This document shows, one piece after another, positions 35,114-43,652 of a DNA stretch of 64,000 nucleotides. Below the pieces are notes generated by a model. It was not told the DNA's origin and did not search any database. It saw nothing but the letters and a program-made list of their open reading frames with translations. Source of the stretch: Bog-756 sp963704615 (lineage in GTDB: Bacteria > Actinomycetota > Acidimicrobiia > Acidimicrobiales > RAAP-2). Within the stretch, counting starts at the first letter, position 1. Each line of letters starts with the position of its first letter. The stretch covers positions 558,001-622,000 of the forward strand of contig OY969923.1 of the NCBI GenBank assembly GCA_963704615.1, read 5' to 3'. The translations under genes were made by a program, and so were the position numbers.

Positions 35114-35536
35114 ATGACCGTCGACGACAACAAGGCGAGGATCACCGAGCTGTGGGCTGCGCTCTACGCGCGGGACTGGGACCGGATCCGGGGTCTGTTC
35201 GCCACCGACAGCGAGTACACCGACGTGCCCTCGCCGGCGGACGACGTGGCCCGCGGTCCCGATCAGATCGTGGCCCGGCTGCGGCTCGGGCTGGAGCCGA
35301 TCGCCGGCTACGAGCACCACCTCCGCCTGATGGTGGCCGAGGGCGACACCGTGGTCACCGAGCACGCCGAGACGTGGCGCTGGCACACCGGCGAGGAGGT
35401 CACCCTGCCCTTCGTCTCGGTGCACGAGCTCCACCAAGGGGCCATCGTGCGGTGGTGGGACTACTGGGATCTCCAAACCCTGATGAACGCGGCACCCGAT
35501 TGGTGGATCGAGCACATCATGCAGGGATACACCTGA
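35114..35536 (+). CDS. SnoaL-like / limonene-epoxide-hydrolase-type NTF2-fold protein
   Basis: 140-aa NTF2-like domain: DDNKARITELWAALYARDWDR at the N-terminus, LFATDSEYTDVP, and GAIVRWWDYWDLQTLM at the end. SnoaL-like proteins are small enzymes or ligand binders. The ATG at 35114 has GGAG upstream; the upstream extension has none and overlaps the ppk2 promoter. Catalytic residues cannot be assigned. It converges on the permease gene, 46 bp apart. Confidence 0.8.
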   Translation: MTVDDNKARITELWAALYARDWDRIRGLFATDSEYTDVPSPADDVARGPDQIVARLRLGLEPIAGYEHHLRLMVAEGDTVVTEHAETWRWHTGEEVTLPFVSVHELHQGAIVRWWDYWDLQTLMNAAPDWWIEHIMQGYT

Positions 35537-35582
35537 CGACCCTGAAGAGGCCGGGGGCGGTCATCGGGGGGCGCAGGGCCGC

Positions 35583-37196
35583 TCAGGTCTCGAAGCCGTA
35601 GACACCCTTGGTGTACTCGTCGACCTTGGCTGTCGGTAGCCGGAGGCGGATGGCTGTGGCGTAGACGATCAAGCTCCAGACCGCCACCACCAGCATGTCC
35701 CAGTAGAAGGGGATATGCATCCGCCCGCCATCGAACTGCCCGAGGTAGGAGATGAGCGTCATCCCGGCCAGGTAGGGCCAGAGCCAGATGGCCGCCGCCC
35801 AGTCCATCGGTGACCGGACCGGGTTGGCGTGGGTGAGACGAGAGATCCCCATCAGGACGTACCCGAGAACGATCGCCACCATCAACTTCCAGTCCACCTC
35901 CCATCCGCTCCAGTAGATGATCAGGCCGGCCGAGACGAACGACAGCGGGGCCAGGACCGGAGCCCAGGGGAGCCGGTAGGGCCGCTCGGCGTCAGGCTTC
36001 TGGTGGCGGAGGGCGCCGAGGGCGAGTGGAGCCCCGGCGTACATGAGCACGGTGGCCGAGGTGATGAAGCCGACCAGCTTTTGCCAACCCGGGAAGGGGA
36101 GGAACAACAGCAGGCCGACGAGAAAGGTGAAGATGAGCCCGAAGACGGGCACGTTGGACTTGGCCGAGGTCTTTTCGAAGATCGAGGGAATGTGGCCGTT
36201 CTTGCTCATGCCGTAGGTGATCCGGCTGGTCGTGGTGGTGTAGATGAGCCCGGAGCCGGTCGGGGCGATGATGGCGTCGGCGTAGAGGATGTAGGCCAGC
36301 CAGGCCAGTCCGAGGCCCTTGGCCAGTCCGGCGAAGGGGCCGAAGATGCCGGCAAAGCTGATGTTGGCCCAACCGTGAGCCAGGGCGTGCTCGGGGAGAG
36401 CCCCGATGAATACCACCTGCAACAGGATGTAGATGGTGGCACCGATGAGCATGGAGTAGATGACGGCCCGGGGCATGTCCCGCTGCGGGTTCCTGCTCTC
36501 GCCACCCAGCTGGACCGCCTGCTCGAAACCGACCAAGGCGAACACCGCTCCGCCGTCGCTGACGGCCCTCAGGACACCGTGCAGCCCGAAGGGAGCGAAC
36601 CCGCCGGCCCGGGTGAAGTTCGAGGTGTCGAAGTGCGTGAAGAAGAGGACCACGATGGTCAGGGTGGGGATGATCACCTTCCAGGTGGTGATGGCGTTGT
36701 TGGCCCGTATGAGGTACCGGACGCCGAACATGTTCAGTACCACGAAGAACGCCATCATGACGACCGCCACCAGGTAGCCCAGTCCGGTGAGAATCGGCAC
36801 CCCGTTGACCGTGTGGGTCAGCCCGTGCCAGTAGTTGGACGTATAGGTGATGGCCGCCTCCACCTCGATCGGGGCGGTTCCCACCGCTTGCAGCCACGAG
36901 AACCATCCGAACGACGCTCCGGCCAGCCCGCCGAAGGCGTAATAAGGGAAGCGGGTGGTCCCCCCACTGACCGGGAACATCCCTCCGAGTTCGGCGTGGA
37001 CCAGGGCCAACAGGATGACGGCCGCCGAGCCGATGAGCCAGGCGATGATGGCTGCTGGACCACCGAGGGTGGCGCAGACCAGCGCGCCGAACAGCCAGCC
37101 CGATCCGATGATCGATCCCTCGGAGGTGAGCAGCAGCCCGAAGAACCCCACATTGCGGGACAGCCCGTCACCACTTGGGATCGCTGCCTCGCGCAC
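35583..37196 (-). CDS. APC-family amino acid permease
   Basis: 537-aa transporter with about twelve membrane spans of the amino acid-polyamine-organocation fold. The TM1 unwound region is GSIIGSGWLFG, corresponding to the substrate-binding GSGIG motif; TM2 continues with LGGMFPVSGGTTRFPYYAFG; LVGFEQAVQLGGESRNPQRD marks the TM6-7 loop. Likely imports an amino acid or a related amine. GTG start at 37196 with GGGAGGG 7-13 bases upstream. Separated by 123 bp from the small gene upstream on the same strand. Confidence 0.9.
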   Translation of the reverse strand: MREAAIPSGDGLSRNVGFFGLLLTSEGSIIGSGWLFGALVCATLGGPAAIIAWLIGSAAVILLALVHAELGGMFPVSGGTTRFPYYAFGGLAGASFGWFSWLQAVGTAPIEVEAAITYTSNYWHGLTHTVNGVPILTGLGYLVAVVMMAFFVVLNMFGVRYLIRANNAITTWKVIIPTLTIVVLFFTHFDTSNFTRAGGFAPFGLHGVLRAVSDGGAVFALVGFEQAVQLGGESRNPQRDMPRAVIYSMLIGATIYILLQVVFIGALPEHALAHGWANISFAGIFGPFAGLAKGLGLAWLAYILYADAIIAPTGSGLIYTTTTSRITYGMSKNGHIPSIFEKTSAKSNVPVFGLIFTFLVGLLLFLPFPGWQKLVGFITSATVLMYAGAPLALGALRHQKPDAERPYRLPWAPVLAPLSFVSAGLIIYWSGWEVDWKLMVAIVLGYVLMGISRLTHANPVRSPMDWAAAIWLWPYLAGMTLISYLGQFDGGRMHIPFYWDMLVVAVWSLIVYATAIRLRLPTAKVDEYTKGVYGFET

Positions 37197-37319
37197 TCCT
37201 ACCCTCCCTCGGGGTCACCGCCCGGAGACAGGACTCATCGCCGCGACGCCGAACGGGCAGAAACTAGTCGCCGCCGGCGATGGGGTAGGTGATGGGGGGA
37301 GGGATTGTGCTGGGACCGA

Positions 37320-37586
37320 TCAGGGTGTGATGCCCGCCTCTTTGAGCATCCGACGGAGATCGATCACCATCTGCTCATCCACATCGTGGTCCCGAGGCTT
37401 ATCGAGGACTTCGGTCTCCGATCCCAACGTCACCTTGTACCGTCCGTCGTGCTCCTTGGTGACCGTTCCGACGTGTTCCAACAGGGAGAGGACGTCGTGC
37501 CATTCGATGTTGTGGCTCACCGGATGGGCGAAGATCTGCTCCACCGTGCGCCGATGGTGCCCGTTCAGTTTGATTTCGTCTGCCAC
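37320..37586 (-). CDS. Small conserved protein, possibly HicA-like
   Basis: 88-aa protein: NGHHRRTVEQIFAHPVSHNI, IEWHDVLSLLEHVG, a KYKVTLG-type strand then a histidine/aspartate pair (DKPRDHDVD) and a C-terminal helix VIDLRRMLKEAG. The helix-strand-strand-strand-helix layout resembles the small dsRBD-like HicA fold, but the HicA catalytic glycine-histidine motif is not clear and no HicB partner is adjacent. I treat the assignment as tentative. GTG start at 37586 with GAGGAG upstream. Confidence 0.65.
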   Translation of the reverse strand: MADEIKLNGHHRRTVEQIFAHPVSHNIEWHDVLSLLEHVGTVTKEHDGRYKVTLGSETEVLDKPRDHDVDEQMVIDLRRMLKEAGITP

Positions 37587-37701
37587 AGCACAACTCCTCG
37601 ATGTCGCCGCCTTCGGGTCCCTCGCGATACCCGGCGCCCACGGTAGTGCAGACGGGCGACCTCGACCCGGACGCGGCGTCCTCCCACCGGGCGCCGGTCG
37701 G

Positions 37702-38790
37702 TCACTCGATCACCACCACCGAGCGCAGCACCTCCCCCCGTTCCATGCGGTGGAACGCCTCTTCGATGTCACCCAGCCCGATGGTCTCGCTCACGAAGCG
37801 GTCGAGGTCGAGGCGGCCCTGGAGATAGAGGTCGACCATCATGGGGAAGTCCCGTGACGGGAGGCAGTCGCCGTACCAACTGGGCTTCAGGCGCCCACCC
37901 CGGCCGAAGAACTCGATCATGGGGAGGTCGATGCGCATCTCCGGGGTGGGCACGCCCACCTGGACCAGGGTGCCGGCCAGGTCCCGGGCGAAGAAGGCCT
38001 GTTCCATGACCTTCGGGTTGCCCACCGCCTCGATGCAGACGTCGGCCCCGTTGCCTCCGGTCAGGGCGCGGACCGCCTCCACCACCTCCTCCTTCGAGGC
38101 GTCGATGACGTCGGTGGCCCCGAACTGTCGGGCCAGGTCGAGCTTGGTGGGGTCCAGATCGATGGCGATGATCGACGAGGCCCCGGCCAGCCGGGCGCCG
38201 GCCACCGCGGCACATCCGACGCCACCGCACCCGAACACGGCCACGGAGTCGCCGGTCCCCACCTCGCCGGTCAACATGGCCGCACCCAGACCGGCCATGA
38301 CGCCGCATCCGAGCAGACCCACCGCCTCGGGGCGGGCCGCGGGATCGACCTTGGTGCACTGTCCCGCGGCCACCAGGGTCTTTTCGGCGAAGGCGCCGAT
38401 GCCGAGGGCGGGCGAGAGAGGGGTCCCGTCCTGCAGGGTCATCTTCTGGATCGCGTTGTGGGTGTTGAAGCAGTACCAGGGCCGCCCCCGCCGGCACGAA
38501 CGGCACTCACCGCACACGGCGCGCCAATTGAGGACGACGAAGTCGCCGGGCACGACCGAGACGACGCCGGTGCCGACAGCCTCGACCACTCCGGCCGCCT
38601 CGTGCCCGAGCAGGAAAGGGAACTCGTCGTTGATCCCTCCTTCGCGGTAGTGCAGGTCGGTGTGGCAGACCCCGCAGGCCTGGACGGTGACGACGACCTC
38701 GCCCGGGCCCGGGTCGGGGACCACGATGGTGACCACCGAAACCGGCTCTCCTTTGGCCGTGGCCACGACTCCTCGGACCTCAGTTGCCAT
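37702..38790 (-). CDS. mscR: S-(hydroxymethyl)mycothiol dehydrogenase
   Basis: 362-aa zinc-dependent medium-chain dehydrogenase. Catalytic zinc ligand in GVCHTD, EFPFLLGHEAAG, and a structural zinc site with Cys spacing C-x2-C-x2-C-x7-C (CGECRSCRRGRPWYC). The Rossmann motif is GCGGVGCAAVAG. Segments such as GGINDEFPFLLGHEAAG and ALGIGAFAEKTLV match mycobacterial MscR from memory, an enzyme that oxidises the mycothiol-formaldehyde adduct and reduces S-nitrosomycothiol. Implies that the cell makes mycothiol, an actinobacterial trait. ATG at 38790 with GGAGAAG upstream. Confidence 0.88.
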   Translation of the reverse strand: MATEVRGVVATAKGEPVSVVTIVVPDPGPGEVVVTVQACGVCHTDLHYREGGINDEFPFLLGHEAAGVVEAVGTGVVSVVPGDFVVLNWRAVCGECRSCRRGRPWYCFNTHNAIQKMTLQDGTPLSPALGIGAFAEKTLVAAGQCTKVDPAARPEAVGLLGCGVMAGLGAAMLTGEVGTGDSVAVFGCGGVGCAAVAGARLAGASSIIAIDLDPTKLDLARQFGATDVIDASKEEVVEAVRALTGGNGADVCIEAVGNPKVMEQAFFARDLAGTLVQVGVPTPEMRIDLPMIEFFGRGGRLKPSWYGDCLPSRDFPMMVDLYLQGRLDLDRFVSETIGLGDIEEAFHRMERGEVLRSVVVIE

Positions 38791-38826
38791 GATGCGCTTC
38801 TCCTCTGACTCAGGCCATCGTGTGAC

Positions 38827-40191
38827 TCAGACCATGGTGGCCAGGATCTCCTCGATGATGCCGACGGTGGTGTCGGGGTGGAGGAGGGCCAGCCTCCCCA
38901 CCGGTTCGTCCTCCCATGTGGTAGGGACCACGAAGCCGATCTGGTCCTGCAGGATCCGTGCCGACCACGCCTCGTAGTCTTCCCGTTCCCACCCGGTCCG
39001 ACGGAAGAGCACGATCGACAGCTCGGGTCGGCGCACCAACTCGAGATAGGACGTGCGCTCGATGAGGTCGGCGGATGCCTGGGTCGTGGCCAGCACTGTC
39101 TCGATGGCGTCGCGGTAGGCATCGGTGCCGTTGACGGCCAGGGAGAACCACAGGGGCAGCCCTCGTGCCCGGCGGGTCAGGTGATAGGCGTAGTCACTGG
39201 GGTTCCACTCACCGGGGTCATTCCCGTGGATGACGTCGAGATAGGAGGCATCCTGGGTATGGACGGCCTTGGCCAGGCGGGGCTCGCGGTAGATGAGGGC
39301 GGCACAGTCGAAGGGGGCGAAGAGCCACTTGTGGGGATCAACCACCAGCGAGTCCACCGTCTCGATCCCGTCGAAGCGGTCACGGACGGACGGGGCGAAC
39401 AGGGCGGCGCAGCCGTAGGCCCCGTCGACGTGGAACCACAGGGATCGCTCGGCCGCGACCCGCCCCACGCCGGCGAGGTCGTCGATGATGCCCGCATTGG
39501 TGGTGCCGCCGGTGGCCACCACTCCCACCGCGTCCTCCCCCCGCGGGTGGGCGTCGAGGGCGGTGCGCAGGCAGTCGCCGGTCAATCGGTGGTCGTCGGA
39601 GGGCACCACTAGCGGCTCGACGCCGAGGACGACGAGCGCTTTGAAAACCGAGGAGTGCGCCTCCTCGCTGATGGCGATCAACGGCCGCTCGGGGGCGCGG
39701 GCTCCCAGGCGGTGGCCGGCGGTGTCCCGGGCCACCATCAGGGCGGACAGGTTGCCGGCCGAGCCGCCCGAGACGAAGCACCCGCCTGCCCCCGGTGGGA
39801 GACCGGCCGTGTCGGCCAGGACGGCCAGGGCCTGGTTTTCGGCCACCACCGCACCGGCGGCCTCCATCCACGATGTCCCCTGCATCGATGAGCAGGCCAC
39901 CACCATGTCGAAGAGCAGTGCGGCCTTGGTCGGTGCGGCAGGGATGAAGGAGAGGAAGCGGGGACTGTCGCAGGACACGACCGCGGTGGCCAGCTGGTTG
40001 TCGAACACGTCCATGACCCGACGGGGGTCGGACCCCTGGCGGTTGATCAGCCCTCGCACACTGGCTTCCAGCGAGGAGGACTGGGCCCCGCCGAAGTCGA
40101 GGGGCACGGGGTCGAGAGCCAGCCGCCACCTGCAGTAGTCGAGGATGAGATTGGTGAGCTGCTCGTCGTAGACGAACATCGGGTTCCGCAT
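38827..40191 (-). CDS. Pyridoxal-dependent decarboxylase (group II)
   Basis: 454-aa fold-type I PLP enzyme of the glutamate/aromatic-L-amino-acid decarboxylase family. PLP lysine Lys288 in DPHKWL, cofactor-stacking EEAHSS, and HVDGAYG. Family members decarboxylate Trp, Tyr, Dopa, Asp or Glu; the substrate is undetermined. The ATG at 40191 has AAAGGA upstream. It is 36 bp upstream of mscR and could be co-transcribed with it. Confidence 0.9.
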   Translation of the reverse strand: MRNPMFVYDEQLTNLILDYCRWRLALDPVPLDFGGAQSSSLEASVRGLINRQGSDPRRVMDVFDNQLATAVVSCDSPRFLSFIPAAPTKAALLFDMVVACSSMQGTSWMEAAGAVVAENQALAVLADTAGLPPGAGGCFVSGGSAGNLSALMVARDTAGHRLGARAPERPLIAISEEAHSSVFKALVVLGVEPLVVPSDDHRLTGDCLRTALDAHPRGEDAVGVVATGGTTNAGIIDDLAGVGRVAAERSLWFHVDGAYGCAALFAPSVRDRFDGIETVDSLVVDPHKWLFAPFDCAALIYREPRLAKAVHTQDASYLDVIHGNDPGEWNPSDYAYHLTRRARGLPLWFSLAVNGTDAYRDAIETVLATTQASADLIERTSYLELVRRPELSIVLFRRTGWEREDYEAWSARILQDQIGFVVPTTWEDEPVGRLALLHPDTTVGIIEEILATMV

Positions 40192-40275
40192 CGCATCCTT
40201 TCGGTGAACGAGCCATGTGAACGACCCATGATCGCAGGAGTGGGACGGCGTCGTCGGCCCGGACCGGCACCGGGT

Positions 40276-40842
40276 TCAATCGGCCGGCTGCGGCCCCGGC
40301 GGCCTCTGGTGCACGGACACGGCGTAGGAGTCGCCGGCCGAAAATGGCGCCCCCGACCAGGTCGCCCATCGCCCCGTGCACTCCAGTCCGGCCAACCGGC
40401 AGTGCTCGTCATAGGTTGCCAGTGGATAGCGCCCGTCGAGCTGGAACCCGGCGATCAGGCGTCCGTCCGGGCCCAGGTGCCGAGCGCACCCGACGATCAA
40501 CGAGGCCTGGGTTCCCTGCGGGGTGAACAGGGGGACGTTGCCGGCCATCAACACCACGTCGAAGTGGCGGTGGAGGTCGATCGAGGGGAGGTCACCGAGC
40601 ACCCAGGTGATGGCGGGGGCCAGCTGGCGGGCAGTGGCGAGCATCGACTCGTCCCGATCGACGCCCATCGTCTCGATGCCGCGGCGGGCCAGCTCGCTGG
40701 CCACCCGGCCGGTCCCGCAACCGGCGTCGAGCACCGACGATGGATTCCATCGGCAGACGAAGTCGGCCTCGCCGTGGACGTCCACCCCGGACGCGGCCAG
40801 CTGGTCGAATCGGTCCTGGTACTTGTCCCCGTCCCAGGTCAC
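40276..40842 (-). CDS. Class I SAM-dependent methyltransferase
   Basis: 188-aa Rossmann methyltransferase. SAM motif I is VLDAGCGTGRV, motif II acidic residue in GVDRDESML, motif IV in FDVVLMAGNVPLFT. No DNA-methyltransferase motif (N/DPPY) is present, so the target is a small molecule, RNA or protein. Ends with SAGDSYAVSVHQR. It starts (GTG, 40842) 6 bp after the stop of the putative nuclease-like gene and so appears to be third in the DNA-methyltransferase operon, though it may just be a neighbour. Confidence 0.85.
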   Translation of the reverse strand: MTWDGDKYQDRFDQLAASGVDVHGEADFVCRWNPSSVLDAGCGTGRVASELARRGIETMGVDRDESMLATARQLAPAITWVLGDLPSIDLHRHFDVVLMAGNVPLFTPQGTQASLIVGCARHLGPDGRLIAGFQLDGRYPLATYDEHCRLAGLECTGRWATWSGAPFSAGDSYAVSVHQRPPGPQPAD

Positions 40843-40848
40843 CGCGCC

Positions 40849-41907
40849 TCAGAGGGCCGCCGACCACAGCGTGGGCTGTGTCTCGGACAGGGTGTCCAAC
40901 GGGTTGTACCCGGGGAGCTGGGCCATGGGGGTGTCGAGGTAGACCTTGGCCTCCGGAGGTTGAGCGAACCGCCCGTGGCTCCAGCGGATCTCGACGTGTC
41001 CGGCAATGGTACCGACCTCGTCGTCGCTGCGGTTGCGATAGGTGCACGTCCAATCGACCCGAGGCTGCCCGGCCCCAGCCGCGGCCACCGCGAAGTCCTC
41101 GAGCTCATAGTCCTCGCGCCAGTCCCACGGGCTGGCGATGCGGAACCGGACCGGTTGGCCACTCCGGCGATCGATGCCGAGGACGAAGTACGGGGCACTG
41201 CCGATGCGCAGCAGACGCCACAGCATGGTCTCTCGGGCAATCCCCGCCGAGTCCAATCGCTGTGACCAGCGATCGGCCGATGCGGCGCTGACCGCTCGGC
41301 ACAGTTCTTGATAGGCCGCACGCGAGGCGGTGTCCGGATAGGAACGGCCGACGAGGGCGACACGCAGGGCGGCCAGCTGCTCGCGACTGCACTCCGAAGG
41401 CAGGTCGGGGAAGTCGTCGAGCCCGGCAGCAGCCAGGCACGACCGGTAGAGTGCCGCGAACTCAGCCGGCGCAACCACCTCGTACCAGTCGTTCCGGTCC
41501 CAGGTCCCGGTGGTGGCCAGAAGGCCGTCGAAGAGCCGGGCCGGTGAGGCGTTGGCCAGGATGTCGGACTCGTACTTGCAGCTGATCAGGTAGACGTGAT
41601 CGATGCGGAGGTCGATCGGAGCCACTTCGTCGCCCGGCGGCCTACGCCCCCCGGTCCATTCGATGGTGAGGGGTGGTCGGCCCCTCAGCCCGTCGGAGGC
41701 CTCCAGGAAGGCCCGTCCGTTGGCAAAGGCCGTGTCCAGCTCGGCGTCCAGCCGATGGGAGGCAGCGATCGCATCGAGGACGTCCCAGACGTGCTCGTCC
41801 ACCCGTAGTTGTTCGGGTCGGCGGATCAGCGCCTGGTGGGCGTCGGGATAGGACAGGGTCCCGAGCGCCGTCCCCAGCTCGGTGGCCGTGGTGCGGTCAT
41901 CGGGCAT
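40849..41907 (-). CDS. Unrecognised protein with PD-(D/E)XK-like signature, next to a DNA methyltransferase
   Basis: 352-aa protein that I cannot assign to a named family. Residues 98-112 read IDLRIDHVYLISCKY: an aspartate, a hydrophobic strand and S-x-K, resembling PD-(D/E)XK nucleases in which the acidic residue is replaced by Ser/Cys. Other conserved-looking patches are TASRAAYQ (193-200), MLWRLLRIGSAPYFVLGID and EIRWSHGRF (306-314) followed by PPEAKVYL. No signal peptide or membrane segment. It follows the DNA methyltransferase by 27 bp and precedes a small methyltransferase by 6 bp. By position and fold hints it is a candidate restriction endonuclease or defence effector; this is inference. 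Confidence 0.7.
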   Translation of the reverse strand: MPDDRTTATELGTALGTLSYPDAHQALIRRPEQLRVDEHVWDVLDAIAASHRLDAELDTAFANGRAFLEASDGLRGRPPLTIEWTGGRRPPGDEVAPIDLRIDHVYLISCKYESDILANASPARLFDGLLATTGTWDRNDWYEVVAPAEFAALYRSCLAAAGLDDFPDLPSECSREQLAALRVALVGRSYPDTASRAAYQELCRAVSAASADRWSQRLDSAGIARETMLWRLLRIGSAPYFVLGIDRRSGQPVRFRIASPWDWREDYELEDFAVAAAGAGQPRVDWTCTYRNRSDDEVGTIAGHVEIRWSHGRFAQPPEAKVYLDTPMAQLPGYNPLDTLSETQPTLWSAAL

Positions 41908-41934
41908 GGAGTCGTCTGCGGCGCCGTCCCGCCC

Positions 41935-43431
41935 TCATCCCTGTTGTCGGCTGCGGGCGTAGCGGCTCAGCCGCACCGCGCAGTCGGGGTCGAGCAACTG
42001 GAGCACGTCGTGGACCGGACCGCGGCGGTTCTCCCCCTGCGCGGCCCGGAGAGCTCGGCCGCCGGCCGTCCGGGCCGCCGGGAGGTCGGTGGTCAACAGG
42101 ACGAGGGGTCCGAGATCGTCACGGGTCCGGTCACCGCGGCGAGCCTGGTGGAGGACGCTGGCCTTGCCCAACGCCCTCCACAGCACGTCGGGCCGGCGCA
42201 GCCCTGGTCGGGTGGTCGAGAATGCTCCGGAAAGGTCGAACAGCCACGTCCCGCCCCGGGCGTCGCGGGCCCGGAAGTCGATGGCGACGCCCAGATCACC
42301 GAAGGCGACGTCGCTCTCGATGCTGGCGAACCCGCTCTCCACCAGGGCCTGGTGGGCGAGCTCGCGGGCCTTGCGACCCAACCGGATGGCCTGCTCCTGA
42401 TCGGGGAGGTCGGAGTCGGGCGACGCCGTTCGCACCGGGGCCACGGTGACCCGCCGGGAGATGGCTTCGTCGGCGGTGGCCTCGGCCAGTGCGGCCCGCT
42501 CCTCGACGACCCGGCGCTCCGACAGGGCGACGTAGTCGGCGTCCGTGTCGAATCCGACGTAATGACGTTCGGTCCGGACCGCCGCCACCGCCGTCGACCC
42601 CGAGCCCATGAACGGGTCCAGGACCAGGTCACCGCGGTAGGTGTAGAGCTCGATGAGCCGCCGCGGCAGTTCCACCGGGAAGGGCGCCGGATGACCGACC
42701 CGGGTGGCGGACTCGGTGGGGATGTCCCAGATGTCGGTGGTGGCGTCGATGAACTCGTCCATGGTGATGGTTCCCTCGCTGGGGAGTCCCGCCAGTGACC
42801 GTTGGGGCGGGGTGAGGGCCCGGTCGAACCGGCCCTTCGAGGCCACGATGATCCTCTCGGACACGTCGCGCAGCACCGGGTTGCCGGGCCGCTGGTAGGT
42901 CCCCCAGGCACACGATCCGCCCGCAGCATGGCTCTTCTGCCAGACGATCTCCCCCCGCAGGAGATAGCCCAACCGCTCGAGCAGGTCGATGACGTCCCGG
43001 GACAGCGATCGGTACGGCTTGCGGCCCAGGTTGGCCACGTTCACCGCGATGCGGCCACCGGGTTCGAGCTTCTCGAAGCACAGCCCGAACACGTCGTGCA
43101 GCATGCCCAGATAGTCGGCGTAGTCGGCGGGGACGTGGCCGACTCCCAGCACCGCCTCGTACTCCTTGCCGGCGAAGTAGGGGGGCGAGGTCACCACCAG
43201 CGCCACCGAGTTGTCGGCCACCTGGTTCCGGTCCATCTGGCGGGCGTCTCCGACCCAGACGGTGTCTCGCTGGGCGGGAGGGGCGATGGTGTCGTCGCTA
43301 CAGAGCCGGGGTGGGGTGAACCGGGCGTAGAACGACGATGAGTCGTGTGCCTCCCGACGGCCGACACCGAAGGCGGAGGTCGAGGTGGGGCGCCGCCGTG
43401 ATGCCGGTCGGATCGGCTCGATGTTGGTCAC
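41935..43431 (-). CDS. Beta-class DNA methyltransferase with nuclease-like C-terminal domain
   Basis: 498-aa DNA amino-methyltransferase. Catalytic motif IV is TSPPY (81-85), motif I (SAM) is DPFMGSGST (272-280): the order IV-then-I of the beta class. Motif TSPPY fits N4-cytosine or N6-adenine methylation. Residues ~165-245 between them form the target-recognition region. The last ~150 residues are not part of a minimal methyltransferase: AIDFRARDARGGTWLFDLSG then LRRPDVLWRALGKASVLH and PLVLLTTDLPA resemble a degenerate restriction-endonuclease fold in which the usual E-x-K is replaced. The first ~50 residues are Ser/Arg/Pro-rich. GTG start at 43431 with weak ribosome binding site. Confidence 0.88.
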   Translation of the reverse strand: MTNIEPIRPASRRRPTSTSAFGVGRREAHDSSSFYARFTPPRLCSDDTIAPPAQRDTVWVGDARQMDRNQVADNSVALVVTSPPYFAGKEYEAVLGVGHVPADYADYLGMLHDVFGLCFEKLEPGGRIAVNVANLGRKPYRSLSRDVIDLLERLGYLLRGEIVWQKSHAAGGSCAWGTYQRPGNPVLRDVSERIIVASKGRFDRALTPPQRSLAGLPSEGTITMDEFIDATTDIWDIPTESATRVGHPAPFPVELPRRLIELYTYRGDLVLDPFMGSGSTAVAAVRTERHYVGFDTDADYVALSERRVVEERAALAEATADEAISRRVTVAPVRTASPDSDLPDQEQAIRLGRKARELAHQALVESGFASIESDVAFGDLGVAIDFRARDARGGTWLFDLSGAFSTTRPGLRRPDVLWRALGKASVLHQARRGDRTRDDLGPLVLLTTDLPAARTAGGRALRAAQGENRRGPVHDVLQLLDPDCAVRLSRYARSRQQG

Positions 43432-43534
43432 GGGCGGGTGGGCGTCTCGCTCGGCTCCGGAGGCATCAGCCGCCCCGGGGAGGATCGGCCGGCGTGGCCG
43501 GTGATGACGGAGATGGCGGGACTGTTCACAGAGG

Positions 43535-43564
43535 GGATCATAGGAACAGGGCGGATCATAGGAA
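43535..43564. repeat. 12-bp direct repeat upstream of the DNA methyltransferase gene
   Basis: GGATCATAGGAA occurs perfectly at 43535-43546 and 43553-43564, 18 bp apart, in the 212-bp gap before the methyltransferase. On the coding strand each copy reads TTCCTATGATCC and contains TATGAT, a good -10 hexamer. It may be an autoregulatory operator, as for controller boxes in restriction-modification loci. Confidence 0.55.
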
Positions 43565-43623
43565 GAAGGTGTGACCGCGAATCTCCCATGCCTGGGAGGC
43601 TACCGGTGGGCCTCCCCGGCCCA

Positions 43624-43652
43624 GGGGGATGGCCGGATGGACCTCATCCCCC
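43624..43652 (-). terminator. Hairpin GGGGGAT...ATCCCCC at the propeller lipoprotein stop
   Basis: Perfect 7-bp arms (43624-43630 and 43646-43652) with a 15-nt loop span the stop codon of the minus-strand lipoprotein gene. No T-run follows. Confidence 0.35.
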
